The position numbers and the translations under genes are program-made. This document shows, in pieces, positions 1-10,700 of a DNA stretch of 64,000 nucleotides. The notes below the pieces were generated by a model. It ran no database searches. It saw only the letters and a program-made list of their open reading frames with translations, and was not told the DNA's origin. How positions within the stretch are numbered: the stretch's first letter is position 1; each line of letters starts with the position of its first letter. The stretch is from Asparagopsis taxiformis. Lineage: Eukaryota; Rhodophyta; Florideophyceae; Bonnemaisoniales; Bonnemaisoniaceae. Location: the NCBI GenBank assembly GCA_030407315.1, contig JALQPE010001669.1, positions 53,516-117,515 of the forward strand, read 5' to 3'.

Positions 1-1722
1 GGTCCTGTTCAAGCAGAAGAAGGAGTATCTGCCGAAGCCCAAGTAGAGCAGGAAGTTTCTGCTGTTGTGGAGGAAGAACAGGAAATTACTCCAAATGTGG
101 TGGCTGAAGAAGTGATTCCTGCTGTCGCGACGAAAGCAATAGAAGAGGCACCTCTGAGCACCCCGAAAGAAGCAGAAGACCGTCCTGCCGCAGCAAAAGA
201 GGGAGGACAGGAACGTCCTGCCACGCGTCTTGCAGCAGCTGAGAAGAGGGAAGCAGAACGTCTTGCTGTTCTCCAAAAAGAACAGGAACGTCTTTCAGCT
301 TCAAGGGCAGAGCGGGAAAGTCGTGCCAGGGATAATTCGCCGGGAAGGATTGTCAGAGAAAATCTTCCTCAGGGAAGGAAACAAAGCGGCGATACGCAAA
401 GTCTGGATATCAACCTGGACAATAGTGGTCGCATGGACATAGACACGCCTGGACAACAAGCTGGAGATGCGCAGAACCGCTCTGTGATATTGAAACTTCG
501 AATCAGGACACCAGAAACTAACAGCACTAGCCCGGCAGAAGCGGACAAGGAGAATTCGGGAAGCAGGAGTTCTGGTGGAAGCGGCGATGAAAACGAGTCC
601 AGGTTGCATAAGAAGCGAAGAAGGGAAGATACTAGCGCGAAGTTTTCTGAGCCCAATACGCCGGATGACAACATTGAGATTGGGCCTCCCCGGGAAAAGA
701 AGAGTAGAGTCAATGCAAGAAAACGAACGACTGGAGAAGAAGCACCACTCTTCACTGACGAGCAAGAAAACTCTCTTCCAGACCGCACATTCGCAGAGGA
801 GATACCTGAGAAGCTGCCTTTATGCGTTCCTTCCAGCTCGAGAATGAAGTATTATATCACAGAAGAAGACATTGATACAATCCGGACGGAGATAATGGAA
901 GCAGCTTCAGGCTACTCTACTTTGGTATGTCCCCTCGGTTCTTGTGAAAGCCAACAATACTTCAGCTACCAGAGAAGAATGATCGACGAGCTTGGCTACG
1001 TGGTGTTGCAAGACATTTTCTCTTCTACTACAGTGGGAGCAGCTACGCACGAGTTATTCACACAGATGGCCAGCACATTCCAAGGTACTACAAGTGGCTC
1101 GAGTGCAAGTGAGAAGAACCCGTGGAAACCACTTCGACCGAAAGACAGCACTGGTGTATTCAAGACGGACCGGAAAAGCATCTGCGATGACCTTGAGCAA
1201 GAAAGCGCGCGGCAGTACAGGAACAAGCTGATTCTGGAGCTAGGTAAGGCGATTTGTGCGGAGAACCTGAAGCTCGGGTTTGGAAGAGAAGAAGCGGTGG
1301 TCTTTCCAGAAACGGGTCTTCGTCTGATTTTGACCGCAGAAGGTAGTCAGGAGCAACTTATGCATACCGATGTTCCCGTCCGTGAGGGAACTGGAACTGG
1401 TCCTCTCAACTCGCCATCATATTTCATGATGGCTGCTGGTGCGGATGGGTTCATCATTCGTATCGCCAAGTTCAGCCATGTGTGCCTAAGTCATCCAGCG
1501 AAAGACAAGTACCGCGTGCCAGTGACGAACGTGCGCATCCCACCGTATTCCCTGCTTGTATGCCGAACGGACGTGTATCACGGAGGAATGGGATTCGCGA
1601 AGGGTCGTTCTTCGGTGAGGTACCAGCATCCTATCCGGTCCCATCTATCACTGCGAACTTCCAGGGAGAAGTTGCTACAGCCTCCCTTCAATGTCAACTA
1701 CTGGGAGCGTTTAGATATCTGA
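1..1722 (+). CDS. ParB-like/2OG-Fe(II) dioxygenase A, copy 1, C-terminal part (runs off the left edge)
   Basis: The frame is open from base 1, so this is the C-terminal 573 residues of a longer protein. It is nearly identical to residues about 513-1086 of the full copy on the minus strand at 50473-53733. It begins in a Glu/Gln/Arg-rich linker that contains a basic KKRRRED patch, a possible nuclear localisation signal, and it ends in a double-stranded beta-helix dioxygenase domain. The domain shows the metal pair in QLMHTD, then SPSYFMMAAGADGF, PPYSLLVC, the distal histidine in DVYHGGMGF, and a following Arg in VRYQHP. This HxD...H...R order is typical of 2-oxoglutarate/Fe(II) oxygenases, which include the TET/JBP base oxidases. 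The substrate is not shown by sequence; DNA base oxidation is inferred from the ParB fusion and the transposon setting. There is no frameshift in the visible part. Confidence 0.8.
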   Translation, partial: GPVQAEEGVSAEAQVEQEVSAVVEEEQEITPNVVAEEVIPAVATKAIEEAPLSTPKEAEDRPAAAKEGGQERPATRLAAAEKREAERLAVLQKEQERLSASRAERESRARDNSPGRIVRENLPQGRKQSGDTQSLDINLDNSGRMDIDTPGQQAGDAQNRSVILKLRIRTPETNSTSPAEADKENSGSRSSGGSGDENESRLHKKRRREDTSAKFSEPNTPDDNIEIGPPREKKSRVNARKRTTGEEAPLFTDEQENSLPDRTFAEEIPEKLPLCVPSSSRMKYYITEEDIDTIRTEIMEAASGYSTLVCPLGSCESQQYFSYQRRMIDELGYVVLQDIFSSTTVGAATHELFTQMASTFQGTTSGSSASEKNPWKPLRPKDSTGVFKTDRKSICDDLEQESARQYRNKLILELGKAICAENLKLGFGREEAVVFPETGLRLILTAEGSQEQLMHTDVPVREGTGTGPLNSPSYFMMAAGADGFIIRIAKFSHVCLSHPAKDKYRVPVTNVRIPPYSLLVCRTDVYHGGMGFAKGRSSVRYQHPIRSHLSLRTSREKLLQPPFNVNYWERLDI

Positions 1723-1942
1723 TGAAATTAGTTCTTAATAGCATTCTATGGCAGGCATCAAGGCCGCCTTCAAGTAAACGATGAAAGTTAGGCTAGTACA
1801 TGACGTTTGCGTATGTAGACGGGTCAGGAGATATACAATACTCAATTTAATATGAGAAGGGGAGGAAACTATGGCGGGCACTACTAGAATAGAACAAGGT
1901 AATATCGCAGTCGTCTTTGGTTGCAACATTGAGGTGAGGAAG

Positions 1943-2185
1943 GCTTACAGATGATGCAGTTTCGCTGGGGTGCTGACAGCAAAGTCATCGTTACGATGAC
2001 TTTGCTGTAAGAAATCAAATCATTACAGCGGCCACAATTTTTTACCGGATAAAAAATTCTTGCTGATTTTTTCACCCGGTAAAATTTTCTCACCGCTGTA
2101 ATCAAACCTTTCCTTACAGCAAAGTCATCGTAACGATGACTTTGCTGTAAGCATCCCGGGTAAACGGCTTCGGCTGTAAGCGGTT
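1943..2185. repeat. Palindromic repeat cluster, two 39-bp cores
   Basis: Two cores built from CTTACAGCAAAGTCATCGT and its reverse complement lie at 1973-2011 (with CTGACAG at its left end) and 2113-2151. Between them is a pair of TTTACCGGGTAAAA-type palindromes (about 2037-2095). The whole block is flanked by inverted CTTACAG...CTGTAAG sequences, so it can fold as nested hairpins. The matching block in the other arm (about 49967-50255) has one extra core. Confidence 0.85.
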
Positions 2186-2721
2186 GGGAGTTTCGTCCGT
2201 CTCCCACCCTGGGAAGGGTGAGAAGGGAAGTGTGGAGCCGGGAACATCGTACAACGATGGTTTGGACGGCTGTTGACGGCTCTGGGGAGCACTCTGCGTC
2301 GTGCAAGCCTGGTTTGCGCTGGCTGCACTACCTGGTATTGAACGGTTCTGTGCGCAAAGTTTACTCATGAAGGAGGTAGGGTGTTGTGTACCACACCAAA
2401 CATAGTTACTAACATTTGCAGTGTACTCTAGTGATGTAATTATTATTCTAGTTTCTAACTATACAATGATATTAAGTAAGTCAGATGTGCACAGAGCATG
2501 GTCTAAGCCTAGCACGGTAGAGAAAGATGGAAGAAAGATTGAAGGGTAGGCATGCAGAAGTATGAAGGCAGCAGTATGTGTGGACTATGGCAGTGGTAAG
2601 AAAATATTTCATGCACCAAAGGGTGGGCAGAGTGACATTAGAGACGTGGTGTGTAGGGGGAAGGTAGGTGGAGATGATGAAGGAGGACAACAGAAATGAG
2701 AGCGAGGGTTGAGACCAACGG
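2186..2721. other. A-B spacer, noncoding
   Basis: No supported gene. It holds a segment of about 200 bp rich in GGGAGACGGAC-like sequence and a purine-rich segment. Both recur at 49440-49960 and, diverged, three times at 22.5-25.0 kb. It therefore belongs to the long repeat unit that accompanies the palindrome clusters. Confidence 0.6.
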
Positions 2722-2818
2722 CTTACAGATGGAGCAGTTTACCAGGGATGCTTACAGCAAAGTCATCGTTACGATGAATTTGCTGTAAGGATCCTTGGTA
2801 AACTGCCTGAGCTGTAAT
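2722..2818. repeat. Single palindromic core with outer inverted repeats
   Basis: One core (2751-2789, one arm mismatch GATGAATTTGC) lies between outer inverted repeats that contain CAGTTTACCAGGGATG and its complement. The other arm of the large inverted duplication has an expanded block of about 300 bp at the same place (49110-49430). The present form matches the outermost half-units of that block joined through one core. Confidence 0.85.
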
Positions 2819-3019
2819 TGTCGGACAACGAAAAGTGATGTGGAAGGTTCGGATTGGTCAACCGCTGAATATCATTACCAGGGTGTATACTAATAGGAAT
2901 ATGTCAGATCTCTAAGTTTCGCCTATCTTACTCAGCTTACGCAGCAAAACAGCTTGTTCAGATCTTCTTCTCTCTTTCTCAATCTTTCACTCTTCTTTCC
3001 TCATTTCTTCACCAAAGCA

Positions 3020-6000
3020 ATGGCTCAACAATCCCCCAACGCTTTCGACCGCCAGGTGCGCTCTGCCAGCCGCCGTGACAACGATTCTCCCACTCCTTCT
3101 CCCACTCCTTCTCCCTCTCCTTCTCCTTCTCTGCCCCCCCTGTCCCCATGGACGTTTGCGAAGCTGCTGCAGCGCTGACCCAGCTCAGCCCAGCACCTAA
3201 GCCCGTCCCCTCCGCCCCCTTCCGCTTCCGATCCCGCGGTTGTCCCGACAATCGACGCTGGCGTTCCCGCAACTCCGCTTCCGGCTCAATCTGCCGAAGC
3301 GGCGCCAGCCGTCGAGGGATCTGGTGCTCCTCTGCCTAGCTCGCCTGCTCCGGACATGATCATCGCGTCCGGCAGCGACTTGGCAGAGGATGCGGAGAAG
3401 GTCGATGATCACAACGCTCGTGACATCGTACCGAACAAGCCTCTCCGCAGCACCAGGCTGGCCTACCCTGGCACAGTGCCCATCCCGGTGATGTGGACTA
3501 TGACATAAGTCCGGAGAGCTGCCGAAACATTCCAGTCTTCATTTCCCCTCTGGATGTTTCTCCTCCGGCAGTCGTGTCCAGGGTGGTCAGGCCGCATCGC
3601 GTTGATGAGTTGAAGAAAACGTTTCTCACTCAAGGATTTTCCGTGATTGCTTCACGCGTGTCCGTCTGCGAGGTGATTGATTCCAATGCAAAAGTACGAC
3701 TGCAATATGTCGATGGATCTCACCGAGTGACCGCGTTGAAGGCCATTCTCGAGTCGGCTGGACCTGCTCCTGCGAAGGACAGTCCAGAGTGGGAGGAGTT
3801 TGTCAGTTCAGACATTTACCGTCGATTTGGAACTATTCCAGTCGACTTTCTCCTCCCACCGACTCGGCTTGGCCGGGATGTCTTCTGCTCCGAAGAAGTA
3901 CTCCCGCTTTCACGGCTGATGAACTTCCACACCCACAATGTCAGCGAGGTAACAGTTGCTGACAATGTGTGCTCTGTGATGGAGTTCATCAATATCCACC
4001 GCCTGGGAAAGAAGAAGATCGAGCCGACCGTTCAATACATCAAAGAACGGAAAGCGCTGAGCTGGATTCGTCCGAGACAGCTCATGCGCTACGTCTCCAT
4101 CGCCCAAGGTTTCAAGACCATTGAAAGCCCTGCTTTCAAATACTGGTCGAGCATCCCGAACAGGCCGGAGTTCGTGCAGTTCTCTTCCACAGAGGATCTG
4201 GCTGGGTGTACGGTGAACTTGTTGTTCAATGGGTCGTTCAGGAGTGCTCCGGATGTACAGAAGTGTTTCATCCTGGAGATGACGGCGCGCTACACTTGTA
4301 GCCGTCGGTCGGCCGGGCTGAAACCGTACTCGGTTGGTACCATTGGGCAGGAATGGATTGCTGGTTTGTTGGAAATCTTCGGGTACGTGAAGGAGGTGGC
4401 CGAGTACTGGAACGTGTCGGATGTGTTGCGGATGCTGGATGGTTCAATTCCCAGCGTGGGTGACCCGAGCAAGAGCTTCGACATTCGCTCGCGCGTTGTC
4501 GAAGTTCTTGCTCAGATGGTCCCCAAGAAGGGGTGCTCGGCAGACTTCCGTCCCAAGGAAGGCCCCCCCGATGGTTACAGTTACGAAAATATTTTTCCCC
4601 GTAAGAAGTCTGTCTCCGGGAAGGACGCCAGGAAAATGCTCCTGCGCGTCACTGGGTACCGCGACATGCAAATGCGGAAACGCTTTCACGCGATGTACCC
4701 AGACATCCCACATGCTGCGCTCCCAGCCACATGTGGTGATGATGCCCCCATCCCTTCCTCTTCCAATTCCTTGCCCATCCCTTCATCCTCCATTCCTTTG
4801 CCCCCACCACCTCAACTGGAATCTTCCAGCAATTCCGAGGTTGCCCCTGTTCCTCTCACTACCCCTGCCGTGTCTGCATCCTCCCCTGCGGTGACCCCGG
4901 TCAAGCCGACTGCGCGTGGTCCCCAGGCTGGCAGTGAACAGTCTGGTCCAGTTTCCCACGCCGGGACTGGTACCCCCAACCGTCCTGTCCAAGCCGCGCA
5001 GGAGCAGGTCTCACCGGCTTCGCAGCCTGAGCCTGCGACTCCGGCTGCCGAGCAGCACCCTGCTGCTCCGGCCCCCGCTGTCGAAGCTTCCCGTTCTGCA
5101 TCTGCTAGCAGTTCGGGAAGCTCCAGCGATGACAGTTTCGTCCCTTCACCATCCGGTGGGGTTGGACAGAAGACGGTTGCGAGGATTTCGACGGAGGGCC
5201 CTACTCCCGAGAATGTGGTCGAGGGCAGCAGTGCGAAGGGCGGTGCAGATCCTGACGAAGATGTCATTGAAGTCAGTGATTCTGCACCGCCCGGAGTGGA
5301 AACTTCTGGGAGGAAAGTGATGCCCAGAAGGAGTACCCGCCTGCAAGCGAGTCGTTCCGGTCGTGGTGGAACGGCGGGTGGTGCTGTGGAGGTCGTCGAG
5401 CTGGAGAGCGCCCCCGAGGATGCGGGTGAAAACTCCATCCTCGGGAAGCGTAACTTGGAAGCCGCTTCTGCGACGCCCGAGCCTTCTACCAAAAAGAGAA
5501 GGCTCGGTGAGACTTCATCAAAGTCGTCGTCAAAGAAATCCAAGTCGGCTTCCCGAGGTCGCTCTCGGGAGCCGGTTCTCCAGTTCGACGACGCCCAGGA
5601 GAATCCCATTCCCGACAGTATCGTCGATGAGAATGTGGCCGCCGTTCTCCCCAGCGCAATTGCGTCTGGCAGCCGGATGAAGTACTATATGGAAAGTACG
5701 ACGGTGGAGACGGTTCGGGCGGAAATGAGGGCGGCAGCATTCCAGGCAGCTGCATCGCCGGGTGCTGAGGATACGGTGGTGGACAGGTACTTTGCGGTGA
5801 AGAAGGCATTGTTGGAAAACTTGGGGGTTATTGTTATGGAAGGCCTGTTGGCATCGTCCACGGCTGGTAATGCGACGCATGAGCTGTTCGGTCACTTCGC
5901 TAGGCAGTTCCCGCTGGTTGAGGAGGTTGAAAAACCCTCCCAGCAGTCTGATTCTAACGATGACGACAGGGAGCCACAGGACGAGCCGCCAGCTTTCGCA

Positions 6001-6834
6001 AAGCCCGGCTTCGATCCTTCGCCGTGGCAGTTCATCCACAACGTGGGTGATGCGAAGGACCGCATCGATGGTGGTCGTGGGCGCCTCTCTCTGCCGCGGC
6101 GTGAGTTGTGCGACAAGTTGGAGGAGGGGAATTTGGAGATGTACAAGAACAAGTTGGTGGCAGAGCTTGCTCTTGGTGTTTGTGCGGAGTTTCTCAAGCT
6201 GGGAATGGAGGGTGAGGATCCTGTCTTCTTCCCGAAGACAGGATTGCGGCTGCTTCTTACAGCAGATGGGGCTGCAGACCAGGATGGGCACACGGACTTC
6301 ATGGTAACGACGAATAGTGTTGGAGGTCCTACCAAGTCTCCATCATATTTCATGATGTCGAGCGGAGCCGGTGGGTTCTTTATAGTAGTTGCCCCTTATA
6401 GTCATGTATACCTGGTCAATCCGGACGCCGATATGTGGAAGGTTCCCCCTCTCACCTTTTGGGTGCCACCCTATTCCGTATTGGTTGGTCGCGGTGATCT
6501 TTACCATTACGGGGTCGGCTTCAGCCGAGGAGATCTTCCTGCGGGCGAAAAGCTAGTCTATGGCCTGCCCACGCGCGGCCACATCTACTTGAAGACGGAG
6601 AAGGACGTCCTCACGGACCACATCCACACCGTCGAATATTACAAGTACGATAGGAGCAATAGATATCATATCAGAAGTATTAAAACCTATACTACTGTTC
6701 CCTGCTATAAAGTTCTGTCTTTCTCATCTCAACATTGTTACCTTAGCCCACTTTTCAATTCTCATCTATACATCTGTCCTTCATCTCATAGTTTAGTGCT
6801 ACTCAGCAGATTGCTTGCTACTTTTCAATATTAG
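3020..6834 (+). pseudogene. ParB-like/2OG-Fe(II) dioxygenase B, copy 1, frameshifted N-terminus and lost stop
   Basis: The start ATG at 3020 (MAQQSPNAF) matches copy 2. Three 1-bp differences from copy 2 break the N-terminal Pro/Ser-rich region: near 3137 and 3215 in C-runs, and near 3490 where GGTGGATG has become GGTGATG. From 3493 the frame is open for 1113 codons. It contains a ParB-like domain with VDGSHRVTAL, a helical region (ADNVCSVMEF...), a long Pro/Ser/acidic linker with KKRR patches, and the dioxygenase domain (DGHTDF, SPSYFMM, PPYSVLVGRGDLYHYG). The stop used in copy 2 (TAG) is TAT at 6664-6666, which adds 56 residues of former 3' sequence. The homopolymer indels could be real decay or sequencing error. 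The catalytic core carries an unusual cluster of replacement differences from copy 2. Confidence 0.8.
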
Positions 6835-7110
6835 TCTACAACGTTATATGATTTTACTAGCTAGGCCGTAGGGGGAGACTAGTTTCAACCCTTGACAACG
6901 CGCAGATTTCGACTACGAGAGCCGTCACTGTGATAAATTATTTGTAGAATTTTCGTCTATCTTCCCACCTACACTAGGCTACCTATATATATACAGGGTA
7001 TAAACTGAACAGAGACCACGTGAGGTAAAATACTCCTGAGAGCTGCTCACAGCCGTACAGACCTTTGCTGAGCAATTTTCCCGACTTCACACTTCGCTTC
7101 TCACCTTTAC
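6835..7110 (+). promoter_or_regulatory. Orphan promoter region of a truncated methyltransferase gene
   Basis: This matches the region upstream of the methyltransferase gene in the other arm (about 45090-44830 on the minus strand), including a TATA box (TATATATA, about 6983-6993) and the first bases of the coding frame (GCTGAGCAATT at about 7068). The gene itself is missing; a palindromic repeat cluster follows at once. The promoter identity is inferred from the TATA box and its conservation between the copies. Confidence 0.5.
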
Positions 7111-7141
7111 CAAGATGGGAGAAGGACGAAACTCCCTGCTG

Positions 7142-7433
7142 CTTACAGCCGAAGCCGTTTACCAGGGTTCCTTACAGCAAAGTCATCGTACGATGACTTT
7201 GCTGTAAGCCAGTTTACCAGTGGTGTCCTTACAGCAAAGTCATCGTAACGATGACTTTGCTGTAAGGAACCGTTTCCTTGCAGTGGCCAAAGAATTTTTT
7301 ACCGGGTAAAAAATCAGCAAGAATTATTACCGGGTAAAAAATCATGGCTGCTGTAATGATTTGTTTTCTTACAGCAAAGTCATCGTAACGATGACTTTGC
7401 TGTCAGCATCCCCGGTAAACGGCCCGCACTGTA
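7142..7433. repeat. Palindromic repeat cluster at the left-arm breakpoint
   Basis: Three cores of the CTTACAGCAAAGTCATCGT type (about 7170-7208, 7231-7266 and 7370-7402) with two ACCGGGTAAAAAAT segments between them. Outer inverted repeats carry GCCGTTTACC and GGTAAACGGC. It lies exactly where similarity to the other arm stops, so it either was inserted there or took part in the rearrangement. Confidence 0.85.
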
Positions 7434-7710
7434 ATGGGGTGACTGCTTCTCCTACATCGCTCTCTTACTGGTGTTCTACATGCTGCGTTGCTACACAATT
7501 TCTCACTCACATCTTTATAGTTTCTCTCCTTTTCGTATCCATAGGTGTAGCAGTAGAAAAGTGGATAGTTTGCACTCCAGACCGCAGATGCCTTCCTGCA
7601 GTCATGTCACGATTGTTGTAGTCTAGTCTATAATATCTAGCGCTCCTGGAAGATGATGCACAGTCTATTGTCTCTTTCAATGCGTGTTTTATCAAATCTA
7701 TCAAAGTAGC
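7434..7710. other. Spacer without a supported gene
   Basis: A CT-rich stretch and an AT-rich stretch lie between the palindrome cluster and the stop codon of the ParB-methyltransferase-SET gene. I see no domain-bearing frame. It probably includes the 3' untranslated region of that gene. Confidence 0.5.
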
Positions 7711-10700
7711 TCAGTTAGCTGGCCAATATTTTCTACCATAGTCAGCAAATATCTCCTCATCAGCTTCAACGTCTCTGGTCAGAACGACCTTGACAGCATG
7801 GGGATTCTTGATATTCGAAGCAAAGTCCGGTTTGTCTATGGCATCGCCTTGTCGAAACTCGGCTGACTGTGTTCGACTCACCTCGGTCGCTTTCTCCGTT
7901 CCGTCAATGACCAGACAATCATTGAGGTAGCTGGTACAATTATAGACCGCTGGAACGAGCCAGACCTTCCGAACAGGTGCACCCCTCCCTATGTACGTGG
8001 TTTCCAATTCCATGTTGTAGTCCTGGAACCTCTCTCCTGTGCACCCAAATCCTTCCGGGCCGTACATCACTGATCTCTGCGGTTCCGAGTCTCGAATCTT
8101 CGCATAGAAAATCGTCCCGTTGTACCAGCCAATGACCGTCCCCTTCTTCAGTTTCTTCGCCGCGAATACGCCAAACCCACCACCTCTTACCTCCGATTGC
8201 GAAACATAGACACCGTAGAATGCGGCATCAGCAGCCAGAATCGCGTCCGGGTCTATGCTCCAAAACGAGTGCATGTCCTCGGCCGGCCACTGGTCCATAG
8301 GCACCCCGCTCAATCTGTGAAGCATAGACCCGTCCTTCTTCATTGACGCAACGAACACAAGCAGATGGTTCGGCAATGCTGTCACAGCAGGTAAACCTTC
8401 TGGTGCATCTGAGATGTGCTTCTGACGAAGCCTTGGAGCTTTTCCTGTGACCGGTACCGACTCGTCCCCAAGAATACTCTCCACCTCACGCTGCAAGATC
8501 CCCCCATATCGCCCGGCTTTCACCTCACTGACGAAAGCATGCAGTATCCACTCCTGCGATGCATCGTGGCACCTTTTTTCCTTCTCACACCCAATGAACC
8601 GACGATACGTACCATCCCTCAACGTCATACACGCTATGGCTGTGCTGTATGTTCCCGAGAAGAAATCCATCACGATATCGTTCTGCTTCGAAAATCGTTC
8701 CAGAAGCTCACGAAGAGTGGTCAACGCCTTCTGCTCATGGCGCAGTCGGTTGTTCTGCCCATCGTATTGAGCTTCACCAGCCGACAACCTCGGAACGTTG
8801 TCAATCGCGTTGGTGAACCCAGGGTGCCTCGATATGTCCGGATTGTGCAACCTGTAATCCACCATATCGTATGCAGCCATACCCTTCCCCCGCTTATACG
8901 CATGGATAACGAAATCGTGCATATTATGCAGTGTGCACGTTTTCGTCGATGGATTGGACGTAAAGCTGTGTGGTCGGCGAGATAGCACGACTGGAACACT
9001 GTCCACAATCATCTTGCCAGGCTCGGCATTTCTGATTGCATCCATCCATGCCACGAGTTGGCGCACGCTGGAATAGATCAGAGCATGACCGCCAGGCCGA
9101 AGAACTCGAACTATTTCACACGCAACACTCGCCAACTCTTCCGGCTCCAGAATATCGTACTCCGAGTTTTCTCTGCCGCCTTCCCGCCTCGTGTTGAATG
9201 GAGGATCAGTGAGCACAAGCTGAACACTGTCCTCCAACACGCCATCTTCCAGGAAACTAATTTTGTCCTCCACCTCTTTGGCTACATCAGTGGCGTCACA
9301 ATTCACAGTGTGAATGTAACGCCCCATCACAGCTTCCAGCTTGGTGACATATTCTGGCTTGGTTTCCTTTCCGACGTCAACGAGCGGTGCTTCTGTAGGC
9401 GATACAGTGTCAACCTCCATAGCGTCATCCTCGGCCGCACCTTCTCTTGTTGCTGTTTCGCTAGCAACCGCCGCATTATCGTCCTCTCCACCACCGCGCT
9501 CCAGCCTAGCCTTCTTCCTCTGTGGCTCCAGACTATCCTCTTCTATATCCTCGCTGCCATTGTTTGGCACTGCTGCGGATATTTCCATCTGCGCAGGTGC
9601 ACCTTCAAGGATGCCAGGCTCGGGCGTATCCTCAAGACTGTGCAACTCATCCATGGTCAGAGGAAGCTTTCGTTGCTCTCGGGTTCGCAATAACCAAGCC
9701 TTCAGCCTCCTCTGACCATCCAGGGCATGAGACGTGTTCAACTTGGCTCGCATGAACGAGTTCAAGCCGAACTTGTCAGGAGTGTCGAAAAGCAAGGCTC
9801 GAAGTCTCTGCATCAGCTGACCACGCTCGGCGAACACATTCACCTCAGTGACACATTGGCGTATCGACAGCAGGAAGGCGCTTGTCAATGATCGCAGCCT
9901 TGCATCCACAGCCACTGGAAGGTCGGCACAGAACCCGTTTTCACTGTCTACAGTTTTCGGGACAATGGTCAGGTTTTTCCGATGCTCCTCGACCGCGCAG
10001 CCATCAGACCGATTCGGGAGTGACCTGAAGCAAAGGCTCGCAGGATCGAATACCATGAACGGCCAGCACATCGATTCAACATCCTCATACCCCAACACTC
10101 TTGCCCCGGTATCCCACGCAGCTAACACACGGTCGACAACAAATCCAAGCTGGTTGGCTTGCGCACTGGATGTTGCAATTCCAACCATTCCACCACCACC
10201 AATGGCCCCGGATGTGGCTCTGGCCCGCCTAGATGGCACACTGCCCATCTCCTTACTGCGAATAGCCAAGATACACTGGCACATCATAACCATCAGCCTC
10301 CTGAACCGCTTCTGGCTAGCCTGCAAAGAATCTTGCATGTCGGATGTAGCGCCGTCCAGAAAGTACCTGCTCGAAAGCAGTTCGCGGTTCAGTGGAGAGG
10401 ACAATTCTCCGCGGGGTGTCTTGCCAAACATTTCGACGGCACGAGAACTAGTCACCCCCACCTGTTTCGGAAACTCAACCATCCTCGGAGAATCACCCAT
10501 CTCTGCATTGAGTCCCCATGCATGACAAAACATTTGCCACAGACGCAAATCAATCGAACTCGAATCAAATCAATCGAACTCGAATCTTCTGCTCGGTGAC
10601 ACGGCCGAAGCACAGCCAGGATAGACATGCATGAGCTGTACTGCGGTTTACCACTCAGGCTTGAAGCAATTTGGCCGCTTGGATCGCAGGATTTGATCCA

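Larger units (their letters stand above)
1..7110. repeat. Left arm of a large inverted duplication (partner about 44815-52197)
   Basis: Reading + here matches reading - from 52197 down to about 44815: dioxygenase A tail, spacer, dioxygenase B, then the untranslated region with the TATA box of the methyltransferase. Base 1 pairs with 52197, so homology continues beyond the left edge. The arms differ by scattered substitutions, 1-bp indels in homopolymers and, mainly, the number of palindromic repeat units in the A-B spacer. The right boundary lies within about 7080-7110, where the sequence passes into a palindromic repeat cluster through a stretch that resembles both partners. Confidence 0.85.

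Noticed and set aside
4812..5609. Long minus-strand frame opposite the linker of dioxygenase B (also 46314-47111 on the other strand)
   Set aside because: It mirrors the GC-rich Ser/Pro/Glu linker codons of the real gene, changes in step with it and has no domain.
7142..7433. CRISPR array
   Set aside because: The repeats are palindromes in nested clusters with variable, related spacers in a eukaryotic transposon; there are no regular unique spacers and no cas genes.
9058..9693. Plus-strand frames inside the methyltransferase-SET gene
   Set aside because: Antisense shadows of a gene with clear catalytic motifs; no recognisable content of their own.
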